Positions 6,514 through 13,909 of a DNA stretch of 17,137 nt are shown one piece after another. Within the stretch, counting starts at the first letter, position 1. Each line of letters begins with the position of its first letter. The notes under the pieces were generated by a model. The model was not told the DNA's origin. It did not search any database and saw nothing but the letters and a program-made list of their open reading frames with translations. The translations under genes were made by a program, and so were the position numbers. This DNA is from DAOTWA01 sp034435955 (GTDB lineage Bacteria > Chloroflexota > Anaerolineae > Anaerolineales > Anaerolineaceae). Location of the stretch: contig DAOTWA010000075.1 of NCBI GenBank assembly GCA_034435955.1, positions 1 to 17,137 on the forward strand. Direction: 5' to 3'.

Positions 6514-8001
6514 TCATGGATTATCGACAGTGAGCTCGAGGAGCTTGCGGTATCCGGCTTCCCATCGCGCGTCACCGTCCGGTTGGTAGTAATCGACCGG
6601 GAAGGATGCGCGCACCGCATCCCGTCCAGTCTGAATATCCGGCAGGACGCCAAGGCCGACCGCTTGCATGAGGAAGTTGCCCACAGCAGTGGCTTCCACC
6701 GGCCCGACCACGCACAGCCGGCCCATCGCGCTCGCAGCGAACTGGTTCAACAGGCGGTTCCTCGTCCCGCCGCCAAAGATGTGCACTGGCTCAAGACGAT
6801 AGCCAACGACTTCCTCCACCCGCTCGAGCACCCAGCGGTATTTCAAGGCAATGCTCTCTAGCACACAGCGCACAATATCGCCCTTGGTTTCGGGCACCGC
6901 CTGGCCCGTCCGCCGGCAGTAGCTCTGCACGCGCTGAGGCATGTTGCCCGGCATGAGGAAATCCCCATCATCAGGGTCGATCACAGCCTGGAAGGGCTCT
7001 GCCTCGGCGGTCAGTTCCGTGAGCTGGTCGTAGCTCAACTCCTCGCCCTGCCGCGCCCAGGTACGCCGGCATTCCTGCACGATCCACAGGCCCATCACAT
7101 TCTTGGATAGCCGCCACTTGCCCCCTACGCCGCCCTCGTTGGTAAGGTTGTAAGCCAGCGTCTTCTCATCCACTGCGGGCAGATCGGCTTCGGTGCCCAT
7201 GATTGACCAGGTGCCCGAGCTGATCCAGGCGAAGTGCTCGCCCTGAGCAGGCACGGCCGCCACCGCCGAGCCGGTATCATGGCAGGCCGGCGCCACGACC
7301 GGGATGGGCTTTGCATCCAGCTCTTCACACAGGTACGGCTGAAGCATCCCCAGCACGCTGCCGGGCGGTACAATTTCGGGAAAAATACCCGCTGGAATGC
7401 CAAGCCGCTCGAGCATGTCCCGGGCCCAATCTCCCTGGCGCGGATCGTAACATTGGGTGGTGGTGGCGATGGTGAACTCGCCCGCCGCCTTCCCGCTGAG
7501 CCAGTAGTTGAACAGGTCCGGAACAGTGAGGAAGGTATGCGCAGCTTCGAGCTGCGCTGGACGGTTTATCGCCATCGAGAACAATTGGAACAGGGTATTG
7601 ATCTGCATAAACTGAATACCGGTGCGGGCGAATATCTCCTCCCGCGGCACACGCTGAAAGGCGGCTTCCATCATTCCATCGGTGCGCCGGTCCCGGTAGT
7701 GAAACGGGTTGCCAAGCAGACCGCCGTGCCGGTCCAGCAGAGCGAAATCCACCCCCCAGGTGTCCAGACCGATGCCCTGCAGCTTTCCGCAGGTTCTGGC
7801 CAGCGCTGCAGCGATGCCCGCCTTAATCTCCGTCCACAGCCTCAGTACGTCCCAATGAATGCCATCAGGTAAAGCTACCGGGCCGTTGGCGAACCGGTGC
7901 AGCTCGTCGATCTGGATGCGCCCGCCTTCGAGGGTGGCCAACATGGCTCGCCCGCTTTCCGCGCCAAGGTCAATGGCCAAAAAATGAGTCGCGTCACCCA
8001 T
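6514..8001 (-). CDS. rhaB: L-rhamnulokinase
   Basis: FGGY-family sugar kinase that phosphorylates L-rhamnulose to L-rhamnulose 1-phosphate with ATP (EC 2.7.1.5). It has 495 residues, near the E. coli length of 489. Landmarks: first phosphate motif LAIDLGAESGRAML (8-21), GIGLDTWGVDFALLD (76-90), HYRDRRTDGMM (101-111), TTTQ (180-183), the catalytic-base region ACHDTGSAVAAVP (239-251, Asp242), SSGTWSIMG (261-269), and the C-terminal adenosine-site stretch HIFGGGTRNRLLNQ. Pairing with rhaA makes rhamnulose the clear substrate over other FGGY kinase sugars. It is first in its transcription unit, led by a near-consensus promoter in the divergent region. A modest GGGAGA precedes the ATG. Confidence 0.95.
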   Translation of the reverse strand: MGDATHFLAIDLGAESGRAMLATLEGGRIQIDELHRFANGPVALPDGIHWDVLRLWTEIKAGIAAALARTCGKLQGIGLDTWGVDFALLDRHGGLLGNPFHYRDRRTDGMMEAAFQRVPREEIFARTGIQFMQINTLFQLFSMAINRPAQLEAAHTFLTVPDLFNYWLSGKAAGEFTIATTTQCYDPRQGDWARDMLERLGIPAGIFPEIVPPGSVLGMLQPYLCEELDAKPIPVVAPACHDTGSAVAAVPAQGEHFAWISSGTWSIMGTEADLPAVDEKTLAYNLTNEGGVGGKWRLSKNVMGLWIVQECRRTWARQGEELSYDQLTELTAEAEPFQAVIDPDDGDFLMPGNMPQRVQSYCRRTGQAVPETKGDIVRCVLESIALKYRWVLERVEEVVGYRLEPVHIFGGGTRNRLLNQFAASAMGRLCVVGPVEATAVGNFLMQAVGLGVLPDIQTGRDAVRASFPVDYYQPDGDARWEAGYRKLLELTVDNP

Positions 8002-8064
8002 GGTCTCTCCCAGGCAGGATATCGATTTTCAAGGACGAAAAATACACGAATCAATTGGGGAACG

Positions 8065-8082
8065 GTGCAATCCGCTATGCAC
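8065..8082. promoter_or_regulatory. Candidate operator palindrome over the rhaB transcription start
   Basis: GTGCA (8065-8069) and TGCAC (8078-8082) form an inverted repeat with eight bases between the arms, immediately downstream of the rhaB -10 box. The position suits a repressor site. The sequence resembles neither the TTGAC repeats at the deoR promoter nor the LacI-type palindrome on the other side, so the cognate regulator is unclear. Confidence 0.35.
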
Positions 8083-8111
8083 AGTATAGTAAGCTTGTCG
8101 GCTTTTGTCAA
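8083..8111 (-). promoter_or_regulatory. Sigma70-type promoter for rhaBA
   Basis: Reading leftward, a perfect TTGACA (-35, 8106-8111) and TATACT (-10, 8083-8088) are separated by exactly 17 bases. The predicted start is near 8076 and leaves a leader of about 75 nt before the rhaB ATG at 8001. Confidence 0.8.
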
Positions 8112-8208
8112 TTTTCTGGCGTTGTTTGTTGTTTAAAGCTCAGAAATTGGCGATTTAATATGCTTCTTGTTAATAATGCACATTTTTAAATAGCCATCCT
8201 TTTACCCA

Positions 8209-8236
8209 TTGACAAGCGCGCATATTGAGCTACAAT
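8209..8236 (+). promoter_or_regulatory. Sigma70-type promoter for the transketolase/dehydrogenase operon
   Basis: A perfect TTGACA (-35, 8209-8214) and TACAAT (-10, 8231-8236) with 16 bases between them read rightward. The predicted start near 8243 gives a leader of about 50 nt to the ATG at 8293. The 8120-8200 stretch upstream is AT-rich and may add UP-element strength. Confidence 0.8.
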
Positions 8237-8244
8237 AGCATTAG

Positions 8245-8256
8245 GCAAACGTTTGC
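8245..8256. promoter_or_regulatory. LacI-family operator palindrome GCAAACGTTTGC
   Basis: A perfect 12-bp palindrome with the central CG typical of LacI/GalR/PurR operators; it matches the core of the PurR box. It begins right at the predicted transcription start of the rightward promoter, so a bound repressor would block initiation. The LacI-family gene at 12076-13083, within the same operon, is the obvious candidate ligand. Its hinge (Ala53, Leu56) suits a central CpG step. Confidence 0.8.
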
Positions 8257-8292
8257 ATTATTTCGGGGTGGTATCTACCTTTCGGGGGTCTT

Positions 8293-9135
8293 ATGCCTTA
8301 CCCGCAAGCTTTGCTCCTCTCTTTACGTAAAACGGCCAATCAAATCCGGCGCGAGACGATCCGCATGATCTATAACGCTGGAAGCGGTCATCCGGGCGGC
8401 TCTCTCTCCGAAGCAGACTTGCTGGCTGCCCTGTACTTCCATAAACTGCATGTCGACCCGCAAAACCCGCTCTGGCCGGAGCGCGATCGCTTCATCCTGT
8501 CCAAGGGACACGCCTGCGCCGGCCTCTACGCCGCCCTCGCCCTGCGCGGCTTCTTCCCGCCAAGCGAACTATTCACCTTCCGCAAGATCGGCAGCATCCT
8601 CCAGGGCCACCCGGATATGCGCAAGACACCTGGAGTGGAAATGAGCGCTGGCCCTCTGGGCAACGGTCTGGGAGCAGGCGCCGGAATGGCTCTGGGAGCA
8701 CGCATCACGGGCAAAGACTACCGTGTCTTCGTCCTCATCGGCGATGGGGACGCTCAGGAAGGCAGCACCTGGGAAGCCGCCATGCTGGCGGGCTTTAAAA
8801 AGCTCAACAACCTGGTGTGCATCTACGATTACAACCGCTCTCAGGTGGACGGCCCCACGGCCGAGATCCTTTCTCTCCATCCTCTGCCGGATAAATGGCT
8901 GGCGATGAATTGGGAGGTGAAATGCATCAACGGCCACGACATGGCCCAAATTCTGGAGGCGCTGGATTGGGCCACCGAACCGCGCGAAAAGCCGGCCGCG
9001 ATCATCGCCTATACCCTCAAGGGCAAAGGCGTCTCGTTCATGCAGGATAATCCAGCCTGGCACGGCAAAGCGCCAAACCAGGAGCAGGCCGAACAGGCTC
9101 TGCGCGAGCTGGAGTTGGAGGACTTTCATGCTTGA
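8293..9135 (+). CDS. Split transketolase, N-terminal (ThDP-binding) subunit
   Basis: Half of a two-subunit transketolase that transfers two-carbon ketol units between sugars; this subunit holds the pyrophosphate end of thiamine diphosphate. 280 residues. Visible: GHPGGSLS (32-39), KGHA (71-74), GHPDM (105-109), SAGPLGNGLGAGAGMALG (118-135), and the ThDP/Mg motif GDGDAQEG (150-157) running to the Asn of YDYN (178-181). GGGGG at 8284-8288 precedes the ATG well. The stop overlaps the next gene by 8 bp, so both halves should be made together. First gene of the operon, directly behind the promoter and LacI-type operator. Its place beside a 2-oxo-acid dehydrogenase and short-chain dehydrogenases suggests a specialised catabolic role over the housekeeping pentose phosphate enzyme. 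Substrate unknown. Confidence 0.88.
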   Translation: MPYPQALLLSLRKTANQIRRETIRMIYNAGSGHPGGSLSEADLLAALYFHKLHVDPQNPLWPERDRFILSKGHACAGLYAALALRGFFPPSELFTFRKIGSILQGHPDMRKTPGVEMSAGPLGNGLGAGAGMALGARITGKDYRVFVLIGDGDAQEGSTWEAAMLAGFKKLNNLVCIYDYNRSQVDGPTAEILSLHPLPDKWLAMNWEVKCINGHDMAQILEALDWATEPREKPAAIIAYTLKGKGVSFMQDNPAWHGKAPNQEQAEQALRELELEDFHA

Positions 9136-10072
9136 GCCGCAGCGAAAAGCCGTACGAGCCGCGTTCGGCGAAACGCTCGTCCGATTGGGAGAAGAGATTC
9201 CCAACTTAGTCGTCCTGGATGCAGATATTTCTTCCTCCCTGCAGACAGGAGAATTTGCCCGCCGCTTCCCCCAACGGCATATCAATTTCGGCGTCGCCGA
9301 GCAGAACATGATGATCAACGCGGCCGGGCTGGCTACCACCGGCCTGATCCCGGTTGCCTGCACCTATGCGGTCTTCGCTACCATGCGCGCCTGTGAGCAG
9401 TTGCGCAGTTTTATCTGCTATGCCAACCTGAACGTTAAGATCGCCGCCTCACACGGCGGAATCGAAGTCGGTTGGGATGGCCCCACCCACCAGGCTACCG
9501 AAGACGTGGCCATCACCCGCGCCATGCCCAACATGACCGTCGTTGTGCCCGCTGACGCCGTGGCTGCCGCGGCCCTGCTTCCTCAAGTGATCCGCCATCC
9601 AGGACCGGTCTATTTCCGTATGGGCCGCAACCCTGTGCCGGTCATTTACGCCAACGAGCAACCGTTCCTGCTTGGAAAAGCTGTCCGTCTGCAGGCGGGA
9701 GAAGATCTCACCCTGGTCGCCATGGGTGTGATGGTTTCGATCGGCCTCGAGGTCGCCGAGCGTCTGGCCAGGCAGGGCATACGCGCCGGCCTGATCGACA
9801 TGCACACCGTCAAACCCCTTGATGTGCAGTCCTTGGTGGAAGCAGCCGAGCAAACGCCGTTGATTGTCACTTTAGAGGATCACAACGTGCTCGGCGGGTT
9901 GGGTTCGGCGGTGGCTGAAGCGCTTTCCACGCTTCGCCCTACCAGAGTCCTGCGCATCGGCGTGCCGGACGTCTTCGCCGAATCCGGTGCCCCGCAGGAG
10001 CTGTTCCGTAAATTCGGCATGGATGCTGAGAGTGTGACTTCCAAAATCCTGCATTCCATTGCCCAAAACTGA
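9128..10072 (+). CDS. Split transketolase, C-terminal (pyrimidine-binding) subunit
   Basis: Partner of the preceding gene; it supplies the aminopyrimidine side of the ThDP site and the C-terminal domain. 314 residues. Landmarks: the essential glutamate in GVAEQN (Glu58, activating ThDP), the ASHGG segment with His109, DGPTHQATED (117-126), then a C-terminal Rossmann-like domain from about 185 (LTLVAMGVMVSIGLEVAERL) with HTVKPLD and LEDHNVLGGLGSAVAE. The usual Glu before DGPTHQ (GEDG) is Trp116 here (GWDG). GGAGG lies about seven bases before the ATG, inside the end of the N-half gene. 1-Deoxyxylulose 5-phosphate synthase is related but is one long chain. Other split transketolases are known, including one in a sulfoquinovose pathway, so the substrate must be left open. 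Confidence 0.88.
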   Translation: MLEPQRKAVRAAFGETLVRLGEEIPNLVVLDADISSSLQTGEFARRFPQRHINFGVAEQNMMINAAGLATTGLIPVACTYAVFATMRACEQLRSFICYANLNVKIAASHGGIEVGWDGPTHQATEDVAITRAMPNMTVVVPADAVAAAALLPQVIRHPGPVYFRMGRNPVPVIYANEQPFLLGKAVRLQAGEDLTLVAMGVMVSIGLEVAERLARQGIRAGLIDMHTVKPLDVQSLVEAAEQTPLIVTLEDHNVLGGLGSAVAEALSTLRPTRVLRIGVPDVFAESGAPQELFRKFGMDAESVTSKILHSIAQN

Positions 10073-10087
10073 AACGCGCGAGGTAGG

Positions 10088-11074
10088 ATGACGATTGACG
10101 ACGCTTTCCAGATCGACATGCTGCGCAAAATGCTCCTGATCCGCGCCTTCGAGGAGCAGGCGCGCGATTTCTTCATGCGCAATCTGATGCGCGGCTCCAC
10201 CCACATGTACATCGGCGAGGAGGCCGTGGCGGTCGGTGTGTGCAGCGTCTTACGCAAAGACGACTACATCGCCAGCACCCACCGCGGGCATGGGCACAGC
10301 CTGGCAAAGGGCAGTGATCCGCGCGCCATGATGGCCGAGCTGCTCGGCAAGGATACCGGCTACTGCGGCGGAAAAGGCGGTTCGATGCACATCGCCGACC
10401 ACAGTCTGGGTAACCTGGGCGCCAATGGCATCGTCGGAGCGGGCATCGGCCTGGCCACCGGCGCCGCTTTTGCCGCTCGCTACCGCGGTGAGGACCGGGT
10501 GGCGGTGGCGTTCTTCGGCGATGGGGCCATCAACCAGGGCATCTTCGCCGAGGCGGCCAACATGGCTGCCTTGTGGAAACTGCCGGTCATTTACGTGTGC
10601 GAGCGCAACCGCTTCGCTGAGTTCAGTTACACGGACCGCTACTTCTCCGACCCCGATTTGACCAAGCGGTCCATCCCTTACGGCTTCCCAGGGGTTGAAA
10701 TTGACGGGAATGACGTCCTTGCAGTGTATACCGCAACGGAAGAAGCAGTCGCCCGCGCTCGCAGGGGGGAAGGACCGACCCTTATCGTGGCTGACACCTA
10801 TCGGATCATGGGTCACACCATCGGCGACCCGCTGACTTACCGCGTCAAGGGCGAGGTCGACCAGTGGTTGTCGCCTGAGCGCGACCCGATCGCCCGCTTC
10901 GAACAGCACCTGCTCGCCGAGGAAATCACCAGTAACGAAATGATAGAAGAAATAAAAAAGGACGTCCGCCGAACGATCGAAGCCGCGGCCGAGTTTGCCC
11001 TCGCCAGCCCCGAACCTCAGGAAGCGGCTCTGTTCGCCGACGTCTACGCGCCCCAGGATGGGAGGGCTGTATGA
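10088..11074 (+). CDS. 2-oxo-acid dehydrogenase E1 alpha subunit (pyruvate/acetoin type)
   Basis: ThDP-binding alpha subunit of an alpha2beta2 E1 that decarboxylates a 2-oxo acid, or cleaves acetoin, and passes the acyl group to lipoyl-E2. 328 residues, normal for the short bacterial form. Motifs: IRAFEE (18-23), HRGHGH (65-70), GGKGGSMH (94-101), ANGIVGAGIGLATGAA (112-127), ThDP motif GDGAINQG (144-151) ending in CERN (171-174). Here Arg173 replaces the first Asn of the usual NN pair, while Asn174, the expected Mg ligand, is kept. It starts 15 bp after the transketolase with GAGGTAGG upstream, and its stop overlaps the beta subunit start (ATGA, 11071-11074). The short form and the missing E3 resemble acetoin dehydrogenase and generic pyruvate dehydrogenase clusters equally; the specific substrate is unresolved. 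Confidence 0.88.
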   Translation: MTIDDAFQIDMLRKMLLIRAFEEQARDFFMRNLMRGSTHMYIGEEAVAVGVCSVLRKDDYIASTHRGHGHSLAKGSDPRAMMAELLGKDTGYCGGKGGSMHIADHSLGNLGANGIVGAGIGLATGAAFAARYRGEDRVAVAFFGDGAINQGIFAEAANMAALWKLPVIYVCERNRFAEFSYTDRYFSDPDLTKRSIPYGFPGVEIDGNDVLAVYTATEEAVARARRGEGPTLIVADTYRIMGHTIGDPLTYRVKGEVDQWLSPERDPIARFEQHLLAEEITSNEMIEEIKKDVRRTIEAAAEFALASPEPQEAALFADVYAPQDGRAV

Positions 11075-12051
11075 GCGATCGCATCATCGAGTACCGCGAA
11101 GCGTTAAACGAAGCTCTGCTCGAAGAGATGGAGCGAGACCCGAACGTTTTCATCCTGGGCGAAGACGTCGGTCAATATGGCGGAGTCCTGAAGGTCTCGA
11201 AAGGTGTTTATGAGCGTTTTGGCCCGCTGCGCGCCGTTGATACACCCATCTCCGAAAACGGCTTCACCTCCATCGGCGTGGGCGCTGCACTGGCTGGCTT
11301 GCGCCCGGTGGTTGAATTGATGTACATCGATTTCGCCTGCCTGGCCATGGACCCCATCGTCAATCAGGCAGCCAAGGCCCGCTATATGTCCGGCGGGCAT
11401 GCCCATGCGCCCATCGTCTTCCGCACCCAGGGTGGCGCCGGGCGGGGGAACGCCGCCCAGCACTCGCAGAGCCTGGAAGCCTGGTACGTCCACGTGCCCG
11501 GTTTGATCGTCATTCAGCCATCCACGCCGTACGACGCCAAGGGCCTGCTGAAATCCGCGATTCGCAGCGATGACCCGGTGGTTTTCATCGAGCACAAGCT
11601 GCTGTACAATACCAAGGGGCCTGTGCCCGAAGGGGAATATCTGGTGCCTATCGGCGCGGCAGACGTCAAACGCGTGGGCCGGGACCTGACGGTTGTGGCC
11701 ACCTCCCGCCAGGTGCTGCACGCGCTCGCCGCCGCCGAAAAACTGGCCCAGGAGGGCATCTCTCTCGAGGTAGTCGACCCGCGCACCCTCAAACCGCTGG
11801 ATGTGGATACCATCGCGGCTTCGGTCAGGAAGACCCACCGCCTGCTGGTGGTAAGCGAGGGAGCCCGTACCGGCGGCTTCGCCGCCGAGGTGATGGCCCG
11901 TATGTATGAAGAAGTTTTTGATTTCCTGGACGCGCCCATCGTTCGTCTTACCGCCGAAGATGTGCCTTTGCCCTACAACGGCCGGCTGGAAATGCTGGCC
12001 ATCCCGGACGAGGCGAAGATCGTCTCCGCCGTGCGAAGTTTCTTCGCCTGA
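11071..12051 (+). CDS. 2-oxo-acid dehydrogenase E1 beta subunit (pyruvate/acetoin type)
   Basis: Beta partner of the E1 heterotetramer, 326 residues. It carries the conserved GEDVGQYGGVLKVSKG (about 30-45), DTPISENGF (catalytic-site glutamate, about 57-65), the RTQGGAGRGNAAQHSQSLE stretch (about 117-135) and the C-terminal transketolase-like domain with VVDPRTLKPLD. The loop DVGQYGGVLKVSKGV is typical of pyruvate and acetoin enzymes; it does not settle which. The start overlaps the E1 alpha stop by four bases, and GGGAGGG sits just upstream, a classic coupled arrangement for equimolar subunits. The gene is followed after 24 bp by a LacI-family regulator that splits E1 from its E2 (14659-15870). 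Confidence 0.9.
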   Translation: MSDRIIEYREALNEALLEEMERDPNVFILGEDVGQYGGVLKVSKGVYERFGPLRAVDTPISENGFTSIGVGAALAGLRPVVELMYIDFACLAMDPIVNQAAKARYMSGGHAHAPIVFRTQGGAGRGNAAQHSQSLEAWYVHVPGLIVIQPSTPYDAKGLLKSAIRSDDPVVFIEHKLLYNTKGPVPEGEYLVPIGAADVKRVGRDLTVVATSRQVLHALAAAEKLAQEGISLEVVDPRTLKPLDVDTIAASVRKTHRLLVVSEGARTGGFAAEVMARMYEEVFDFLDAPIVRLTAEDVPLPYNGRLEMLAIPDEAKIVSAVRSFFA

Positions 12052-12075
12052 TCCTTTGTCACTTTAGGGTAGCGC

Positions 12076-13083
12076 ATGAAGCCCGCGACAATTAAGGAAA
12101 TTGCCCGTCGACTCGGGGTAAACCCCTCCACGGTGTCGCGCGCCCTGGCCGGCAGCACGAAGGTCTCAACGGAGACGCGCGAACGGGTCATGCGTCTCGC
12201 GCAGGAGCTTAATTACACGCCTAACCTGTGGGCGCAAAATCTGGTTGGGACTTCATCCAACCTGATCGGCTGCCTGGTGCTGGAGCTCAGCAACCCCTTC
12301 TACGTACCGGTGGTGCGCGCCATCCAGAGCGTCGCCTCGCAAAAGGATTACATCGTGTTCCTCGGCGAGTCCCAGCGCCAGCTCGAAGTGGAGAAAGCTG
12401 CCATCGAGCGCTTTCGGCGCATCCGCGTGGCGGGCATCATCGCTACACCGGTGCTGGTCGAGGTGGAGCACCTGCGCTTGCTGGAAAAAGAGGGCGTGCC
12501 GGTCGTCTTGCTGGGGCGTAGTGCGCCGGGTTTTTATTCCGTAAACGTGGACAACCGGCGCAGCGGTGAGATCGTCGGGCGTCATCTGATCCGCTGCGGT
12601 CATCGCGCGATTGGCTACGTCTACAGCGGCGAAGCGCACAACCTGCCCGAGCTACACCGCCTGGAGGGCCTGAAACGCGCCTTGAGTGAGGCGGATCTGA
12701 ACCTTGAGCATACGTACATCGTTGGTCGGAACGATCTGGGCGGCGGTGAAAAAGCTGCCCGGCGCTGGCTGGCCCAATCCCAGCGCCCCACGGCCGTGTT
12801 TTGCTCCAACGACATGCTGGCCATGGGCTTCATCTCGGCTCTCCTTGCCGAGGGTGTTCATGTGCCAGGCGACGTGGCCGTGGTCGGGCATGACGATGTG
12901 CCTTTCGCTTCCCTTTTCAAGGTCGAATTGACCACCGTCGCCATCCCCAAGGAAGAGGTTGGACGCACAGCCATCAACATCCTCCTGGACCGCATCGAAG
13001 GAGGTTCAGCCTCCGGAAAACCGCTAGACATCGTCCTGGAGCCTTCCCTGGTCGTGCGCCAATCTTGCGGCGGGAGGAGCTGA
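12076..13083 (+). CDS. LacI-family transcriptional repressor
   Basis: Ligand-controlled DNA-binding repressor, 335 residues, standard family length. The N-terminal helix-turn-helix TIKEIARRLGVNPSTVSRAL (5-24) is followed by the hinge NLWAQNL (50-56), with the minor-groove residues Ala53 and Leu56. A periplasmic-binding-protein-like effector domain follows from about 60 (LIGCLVLELSNPFY, FCSNDMLAMGFISALL, VVGHDDVPFASLF, ELTTVAIPKEEVGR). It lies in the middle of the operon it probably controls; the perfect palindrome GCAAACGTTTGC at 8245-8256 over the operon promoter is the likely target. That would give negative autoregulation and induction by a pathway sugar. The gap before it is 24 bp with only a weak Shine-Dalgarno (TAGGGTAG), so expression may be low or rely on read-through. 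The effector cannot be read from sequence. Confidence 0.92.
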   Translation: MKPATIKEIARRLGVNPSTVSRALAGSTKVSTETRERVMRLAQELNYTPNLWAQNLVGTSSNLIGCLVLELSNPFYVPVVRAIQSVASQKDYIVFLGESQRQLEVEKAAIERFRRIRVAGIIATPVLVEVEHLRLLEKEGVPVVLLGRSAPGFYSVNVDNRRSGEIVGRHLIRCGHRAIGYVYSGEAHNLPELHRLEGLKRALSEADLNLEHTYIVGRNDLGGGEKAARRWLAQSQRPTAVFCSNDMLAMGFISALLAEGVHVPGDVAVVGHDDVPFASLFKVELTTVAIPKEEVGRTAINILLDRIEGGSASGKPLDIVLEPSLVVRQSCGGRS

Positions 13084-13135
13084 TCTCGAATGGAGGCCTG
13101 TTCTTGCGGCCCTGTCAACATTAGGAGCGGACAAC

Positions 13136-13894
13136 ATGCGCTTCAAAGATAAAGTGGTCATTGTCACCGGCGCGGCCCGGGGTATTGGACGGGCCATCGC
13201 CGAAGGCTTCGCCCGTGAAGGCGCCCGCGTCGTCATCGCCGACATTCTTCGCGAGGAGGGCGAGGGCACCGCCGCGCGCCTCGCCGAACTGGGCGGCCAG
13301 GGCTTGTTCATTCAGACCGATACTTCCCGCAAGGCAGACGTCGATGCTATGGTGCAGAGGACCGTGGATGAATTTGGGCGCATCGACGTGCTGGTCAACG
13401 ACGCCGGCATCTGCCCCTTCGAGGATTTTCTCACCATGAGCGAAGAACTGTGGGATCGCGTCCTGGATGTCAATCTGAAGGGCTACTTCCTCTGTTCCCA
13501 GGCGGTCGCGCGGGTGATGGTTGCAAAGGGCATCCGTGGACGGATCGTGCACGTCAGCTCGATATCAGCGATCGTCGGCGGCGCCCAACAGGCGCACTAC
13601 TGCGCCAGCAAAGCCGGCATCAACCTGCTCTCCGCTTCGATGGCCATCGCCCTTGGCCCGTACGGCATCACCAGCAACTGCGTCCTGCCCGGCCCCATCC
13701 TGACCGACATCAACCGCGAAGACCTGTCCAACCCCGAAAAGGCGGCCTACTTCCAGAAGCGCACTCCCATCAAGGGCATCGGCGACCCCGAGGACGTGGT
13801 CGGTCCGGTGCTATTTTACGCCTCTGACGAGGCCGCCTACTGCACCGGATCCACCCTGGTCGTTGACGGCGGCATTCTGGTGAATTTTCAATAG
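13136..13894 (+). CDS. Short-chain dehydrogenase/reductase (first of two)
   Basis: NAD(P)-dependent oxidoreductase of the classical SDR family, 252 residues. Nucleotide-binding TGAARGIG (11-18), structural motif NDAG (88-91, where NNAG is usual), Asn113, and the catalytic triad Ser142, Tyr155 and Lys159 (YCASK) are all present. Asp36 at the end of the second beta strand (IADI) favours NAD over NADP. TAGGAG lies about eight bases before the ATG, 52 bp after the LacI gene. It likely oxidises a hydroxyl of a sugar, polyol or hydroxy acid feeding the transketolase/E1 reactions; a diacetyl/acetoin reductase or sugar dehydrogenase role is equally compatible. It shares the NxAGICP segment and overall layout with the next gene. 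Confidence 0.88.
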   Translation: MRFKDKVVIVTGAARGIGRAIAEGFAREGARVVIADILREEGEGTAARLAELGGQGLFIQTDTSRKADVDAMVQRTVDEFGRIDVLVNDAGICPFEDFLTMSEELWDRVLDVNLKGYFLCSQAVARVMVAKGIRGRIVHVSSISAIVGGAQQAHYCASKAGINLLSASMAIALGPYGITSNCVLPGPILTDINREDLSNPEKAAYFQKRTPIKGIGDPEDVVGPVLFYASDEAAYCTGSTLVVDGGILVNFQ

Positions 13895-13909
13895 GAAACG
13901 GAGGAGACC

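Noticed and set aside
8569..9363. Minus-strand open frame (264 codons) across the transketolase junction
   Set aside because: Spans two overlapping genuine genes in antisense and shows no motif or ribosome binding site.
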